Source of the DNA: Desulfoluna sp942491485
GTDB lineage: Bacteria > Desulfobacterota > Desulfobacteria > Desulfobacterales > Desulfolunaceae
DNA: 64,000 bases
Assembly: GCA_942491485.1 (NCBI GenBank)
Contig: CALOAX010000002.1
Span: 868,001-932,000, forward strand
Direction: 5' to 3'
A program made the position numbers and the translations under genes. The notes below the pieces were generated by a model, which was not told the origin of the DNA, searched no databases, and saw only the letters and a program-made list of their open reading frames with translations. Below are positions 60,739 to 64,000 of this stretch, piece after piece (within the stretch, counting starts at the first letter, position 1; each line of letters opens with the position of its first letter).

Positions 60739-62451
60739 CTACAACGCCCCGAACACCTGCACCTCAGCCAGGGAGAGGAAGTTGGCACCATCCAATTGAA
60801 CTTTCACATACCGGCCCTGCACTGCAACAGGCAGGTTCAGGGTGCTGGCAGGCATACCTGCCTGATAAATTTTATAGACCGCTGGGTCGGAGATCAGGTC
60901 ATCGATGCTTCTGTTGTGGATGGGGGTCTCTGAGACAAACACATAAAAGTCGCTAAGTCGGTAGGAACAACAATCCGTTCGGTTGGTGAGCCTGATTTCA
61001 GAGAGCACGGCTTGCACCCCCAAATCAACCTGCCACCAGGCATTGGCGTCGGTGTTGGTATGGGTCACGGAACCGCCACCCCAATTCCCGTTTGGGTTGC
61101 CGTCCACGGCACGTGATGCAAAGGCGTACCCTCCGTAAGTGGAGGACTGGAGTGTTTCTTTTCCAAGGGCGAGGTTGGCCTGGGTGTTGGCCACCCACTG
61201 CCCTTCGTTCAACCGGTCGGAGTAGTTGAGCCAGACGGAATCGACCACCATATCGGTTTTGAGATCCCTCAATTCAGCATTCTCATACCCGTTCACAGGC
61301 ACGCCGAAGTCAAGGCCCTCTCCGGGGAATTCATCGCTGCAGGCAGACGCAGCCTCAACCCATGTGTACGACCCATCCGTAATGGTCCATTCGCGGGAAA
61401 CCGGATCCTGGCAAGCCACGCGTCTGTAGAGTGAGCAGGGAAGATCATTGAAGCGACCGTCGCCCCTTTGCACCGCACAGTCTTCGCCACCTGCATTGTT
61501 GGGTTCGTTTTCACCCCAACTCCAGATCTGAGCCTGCAACCGTGAATCAAAGGGCACGACCTGGTCCAGCCCGATGGCCCCAATGCCACACTCAGCCATC
61601 TCAGCGGCGTCCGTTGCCGTGATGGGCGGGCCGGGATCGCCAAACATGGATGACAAGACCGTCGAGTCTTCATAGATTCGAACCAGATGATTTTGAATAT
61701 AGTCCGTGTCTCTGCTCCCCGCCGTACACACAGGATACGGGGTAAAATTCTCCAGGGACTCTGTGGCTGAAAAATGGCCGTTGAACACATAATTGGACCA
61801 GTTGGTGGTCGCACAATTTCCGCCCACCAGAAGAATCTGTTTTCCGGAAGCAAGGACATCCGCCTTTGACAGATCCATGGGCAACGACCGACACCCATTG
61901 GGCTTGAAAACAAGGTTCCCGATGATGCCGTTCATCTCAGAGATGGCTTTGTCGTAATGCCCCTCCATGTGGTCCTCGATATAAATTATCAAAACCTCGT
62001 TGGGGTTGCTGTTGAGCCAGTTTTTCACCTCCTGAAGCCCTTGCGTAAAAAAGCGATCGTTGGGATGGGTTCCCGTGTCCCCATTTGCGTGACTCAGCTT
62101 CAATTCCTGGGTAAAGGTCCACTCCCAGGGCCAGAACCCACTCGAAGAAAAGGTGTGGTGCACATCCAGCTCAATGGCCCGTATGCCGATCTCCAGTTGG
62201 TCGTAAATACTGATCTGCTGATTGGGGTCAATGTAACTTCCGTTCTGTGAGTAGACCCCGGCATTGTACGAATTGTGCGTCGTCAAAAAACATGCCCTCC
62301 CAAGAGGGGCCGCGAGATCAATATCCCCCTGGTGCTGCAACGCCTGATGCGCCCAGCTCGCCTTGTAATCCGACACCTCCGATGCACTCACAGTAGACGA
62401 TAGAAACATCATCACACCTGCCACCAGACATCTGGAACATGTTCTCAGCAT
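60739..62451 (-). CDS. Secreted PI-PLC-like phosphodiesterase with lectin and discoidin domains
   Basis: The product is 570 residues. A signal peptide (LVAGVMMFLSSTVSA) leads into a PI-PLC-X-like TIM barrel (about 45-310) with the catalytic His candidates in FLTTHNSYNAG (His59) and IRAIELDVHHT (His98/99). It closes with GAIGLDQVVPFDSRLQAQIW. A C-type lectin-like region follows (about 310-420) with ENEPNN, EDC, FNDLPC and later WVEAASACSDEF. An F5/8 type C (discoidin) domain ends it (about 424-570: SRAVDGNPNGNWGG, AWWQVDLGVQAVLSEIRLTN, GRYVKVQL). It should be secreted and bind glycans while cutting a phosphodiester, perhaps in surface lipids. The start at 62451 has GAGGGGG upstream. Confidence 0.85.
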   Translation of the reverse strand: MLRTCSRCLVAGVMMFLSSTVSASEVSDYKASWAHQALQHQGDIDLAAPLGRACFLTTHNSYNAGVYSQNGSYIDPNQQISIYDQLEIGIRAIELDVHHTFSSSGFWPWEWTFTQELKLSHANGDTGTHPNDRFFTQGLQEVKNWLNSNPNEVLIIYIEDHMEGHYDKAISEMNGIIGNLVFKPNGCRSLPMDLSKADVLASGKQILLVGGNCATTNWSNYVFNGHFSATESLENFTPYPVCTAGSRDTDYIQNHLVRIYEDSTVLSSMFGDPGPPITATDAAEMAECGIGAIGLDQVVPFDSRLQAQIWSWGENEPNNAGGEDCAVQRGDGRFNDLPCSLYRRVACQDPVSREWTITDGSYTWVEAASACSDEFPGEGLDFGVPVNGYENAELRDLKTDMVVDSVWLNYSDRLNEGQWVANTQANLALGKETLQSSTYGGYAFASRAVDGNPNGNWGGGSVTHTNTDANAWWQVDLGVQAVLSEIRLTNRTDCCSYRLSDFYVFVSETPIHNRSIDDLISDPAVYKIYQAGMPASTLNLPVAVQGRYVKVQLDGANFLSLAEVQVFGAL

Positions 62452-62507
62452 GGATCCCCCTCTTTGAGTTTGGGTAAGACGAACGGAAAAATGGGAAATA
62501 ACGAATA

Positions 62508-62610
62508 GGCAACCCCCGGCGACCAGATGAAGGCACCTGGAGACCTGATTGCAAAGGCTCTCGACCTTCATTCATAAATCCGATCACATTCGGTGACGGG
62601 CTGCGCCCGT
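62508..62610 (-). repeat. Box element R25 (degenerate, faces left)
   Basis: A decayed box (CCCCGGCGACC), a weak CCAGATG/CACCTGG hairpin, a decayed variable hairpin and an intact stem III ACGGGCTGCGCCCGT (62596-62610) remain upstream of the phosphodiesterase gene. Confidence 0.6.
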
Positions 62611-63110
62611 AATCAACGATCAAGGTTTATGACCGATAGCCGGGCCACAAGGGCACTTGTTTTTGGGTAGATTCTTGCCGAAACAGCTCCGGCTGCGAAG
62701 TACAGCGGCACTCTTCCCCATGTGGAAAATCACTGATTCATTCACGTAAGACAGAACTGAATCGACAGGTAAAGAGTGGGACAATTGGGTCTGGCATGTT
62801 GCGGACAAAGGGCTCTGAAGCTATTTGAAGCGCTATCGACCCATGGAAGGCTTTGCAAACAGGTAACACAAAGCTCTATTGATACAAACAGCGGATATGA
62901 TGTCGAATTACATATTTTTATAGTGGGTGAGATTCTCTGTCAATGGATTTAGAACAAACGGGTGTGGAGACAGGTGGCAACCATTGGCGAACCCGCTGTG
63001 TCGAATGCAGAGACGCATACCTTGACGTAGGGTTGGACCATCGTGCTTGTGAAGAGAGGGGGAAGATTACACGAGTGGACTTCGAGGAAGAAAGAAGAGG
63101 AAGAGAAATG
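62611..63110. other. Intergenic region before the tRNA cluster
   Basis: No gene, repeat or terminator could be supported in these 500 bp. The end of the minus-strand tRNA transcript must lie here. Confidence 0.45.
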
Positions 63111-63188
63111 TGGCGTCCCCAAGGGGATTTGAACCCCTGTCGCCGGCGTGAAAGGCCGGTGTCCTGGACCAGGCTAGACGATGGGGAC
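63111..63188 (-). tRNA. tRNA-Glu (TTC)
   Basis: A 78-nt cloverleaf on the minus strand with encoded CCA. Acceptor GTCCCCA pairs with TGGGGAC. Anticodon arm CCGGC-CTTTCAC-GCCGG has anticodon TTC. It is third in a Phe-Asp-Glu cluster. Confidence 0.97.
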
Positions 63189-63212
63189 GCAATCATTTCT
63201 TCTTTCGGGTTG

Positions 63213-63289
63213 TGGCGGGAGTGACGAGACTCGAACTCGCGGCCTCCAGCGTGACAGGCTGGCGTTCTAACCAACTGAACTACACCCCC
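63213..63289 (-). tRNA. tRNA-Asp (GTC)
   Basis: A 77-nt cloverleaf with encoded CCA. Anticodon arm CCAGC-CTGTCAC-GCTGG has anticodon GTC. The acceptor stem contains one G-T pair. Confidence 0.97.
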
Positions 63290-63311
63290 GTAACCCAAAA
63301 AAGTTGTCGAG

Positions 63312-63387
<76 letters not shown>

Positions 63388-63404
63388 TCACCAAACGAGA
63401 ACAG

Positions 63405-63433
63405 GTTTTAAAGAAATTCACCGGCGGTGTCAA
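63405..63433 (-). promoter_or_regulatory. Promoter of the tRNA cluster
   Basis: On the minus strand a perfect TTGACA (63433-63428) is 17 bp before TAAAAC (63410-63405), ending 18 bp upstream of tRNA-Phe. Confidence 0.75.
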
Positions 63434-63584
63434 CCGAAAGTTGCATGCCGTGTAAAATTCCATGGCGATTGAGCCTTTCAAAGGCTGTAAACAACCTGTG
63501 ACAAGCCCATTGAGGCGGCTGTTTGCGAAGACAACACCCCCTGCCATACAGGGGCTGTCCTCGAGAAACACCCCTGCCCGACCC

Positions 63585-64000
63585 TCACTTCAACCAACTG
63601 GAAATGTTCGCTTTATTTTCTGGCACGAGCGCATTGAATTTTGCACCATACACCAGGGTTGCGAGGATATCCTCTTCTTCCATGGGTGGTTCAGATGAAA
63701 AATGCAATGCGGCCTCTCCTTCTGAGGTGAGGGTGAGGGTATAATCCACATTGGACGATGAGGCCCGGGCTTTCAGCTCTCTGTTGCCACCGGGCGTGTC
63801 GGTCAGGTCAATCGTGGTCTGCTTTACCGTAAAAAGCACATGTCCCAAGGTGAAGTGACCACCGCCTATATCCAATGCGACCTTTTCCCCGCCCACTGAA
63901 CGGTAGGCAGCGTCAAGGGTCAGGGCCCTTATGGGTGGAACCGACTCATGTTCAAAATAGTCATCGAATGAAAAGTTAGTAAGCGTGACCTTTTGTGTTG
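63585..64000 (-). CDS. tamB: C-terminal part of a TamB-like translocation protein
   Basis: The frame is open from the window end to a stop at 63585, giving the last 137 residues. The segment VALDIGGGHFTLGHVLFTVK and the near-terminal SSEPPMEEEDILATLVYG match the DUF490/TamB C-terminus (typically SxPxLSExDILxLLxxG), which docks with TamA or BamA in the outer membrane. TamB moves lipids or barrel proteins across the periplasm. The rest of the gene lies outside the window. The first in-frame start inside the window (63896) is not the true start. Confidence 0.82.
   Translation of the reverse strand, partial: TQKVTLTNFSFDDYFEHESVPPIRALTLDAAYRSVGGEKVALDIGGGHFTLGHVLFTVKQTTIDLTDTPGGNRELKARASSSNVDYTLTLTSEGEAALHFSSEPPMEEEDILATLVYGAKFNALVPENKANISSWLK

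Noticed and set aside
1502..62610. Box elements as integron attC sites
   Set aside because: They also have conserved ends and variable hairpins, but lack the RYYYAAC/GTTRRRY core sites; genes lie on both strands, and no integron integrase is present.
1502..62610. Box elements as a CRISPR array or ordinary terminators
   Set aside because: They are dispersed singly, not tandem with spacers, and their hairpins lack T runs; true terminators occur separately nearby.

Overview
The window looks like chromosome from a sulfate-reducing member of the Desulfobacterota, probably Desulfobacterales-like; the genus cannot be fixed from sequence alone. The strongest pointer is a complete Qrc-type quinone reductase complex (20159-25208, order A-B-C-D), followed by a system II cytochrome c maturation pair (ResB and CcsA, 26007-28240). 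A three-module NifU with NifS, periplasmic Fe-S/cytochrome b proteins and a TamB-like C-terminus also fit a Gram-negative anaerobe.

Layout. 0-6.5 kb: a truncated gene end, a Sel1-repeat protein, a DUF4136 lipoprotein, a solute-binding protein, and a nucleoside salvage pair (MtaD-like deaminase, purine nucleoside phosphorylase). 6.8-13 kb: nifU-nifS, a 1.4 kb region with two copies of a short inverted-repeat element and one small basic gene, an orphan Fe-S/cytochrome b pair, a 29-residue membrane peptide, and an ECF sigma/zinc anti-sigma pair. 13-20 kb: Hsp33, NamZ-like muramidase, RNase H and two paralogous outer membrane barrels. 20-36 kb: Qrc, cytochrome c maturation, Na/phosphate cotransporter, M16 protease and PpiD-like chaperone, all on the minus strand. 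36.5-44.6 kb: tRNA-Ala, two sensor kinases, a glyoxalase-fold protein, two membrane proteins of unknown role and a beta-hydroxyacid dehydrogenase. 45-50.5 kb: a four-gene block (barrel, D-aminoacylase, phospholipase D, K+ channel). 51-52.4 kb: decayed genes (a RAYT-like transposase, a sensor kinase remnant) around an intact FixJ-like regulator. 53-62.5 kb: glycerate kinase, solute-binding protein, two GNAT-fold enzymes, 2-hydroxyacid dehydrogenase, a small basic protein and a secreted PI-PLC-like enzyme with lectin domains. 63-64 kb: tRNA-Phe, Asp and Glu, and the end of a tamB-like gene.

The unusual part lies between the genes. About 25 copies of one repeat family are spread through the window. 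Each has a terminal box GCCTCCGGCGGC. Next to the box is a short hairpin, then a hairpin of nearly constant length (45 nt in eight copies) with a constant apex (CCCGAGGAACGAGGG) and arms whose sequence differs from copy to copy while staying complementary. Eight copies carry an extra left module, and some of these show outer inverted repeats (GTAACTATTCAGCTC type). Single-box copies face the genes: five gene units (mtaD; Fe-S/cyt b; namZ-rnhA; glycerate kinase; 2-hydroxyacid dehydrogenase) are cleanly enclosed by two inward-facing boxes, and four more units less cleanly. In two genes the last codons are written by the box. This gene-bracketing, structure-conserving repeat system, together with the decayed RAYT-like transposase, is the best candidate for something undescribed. 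Its mobility and mechanism are inferred, not shown.
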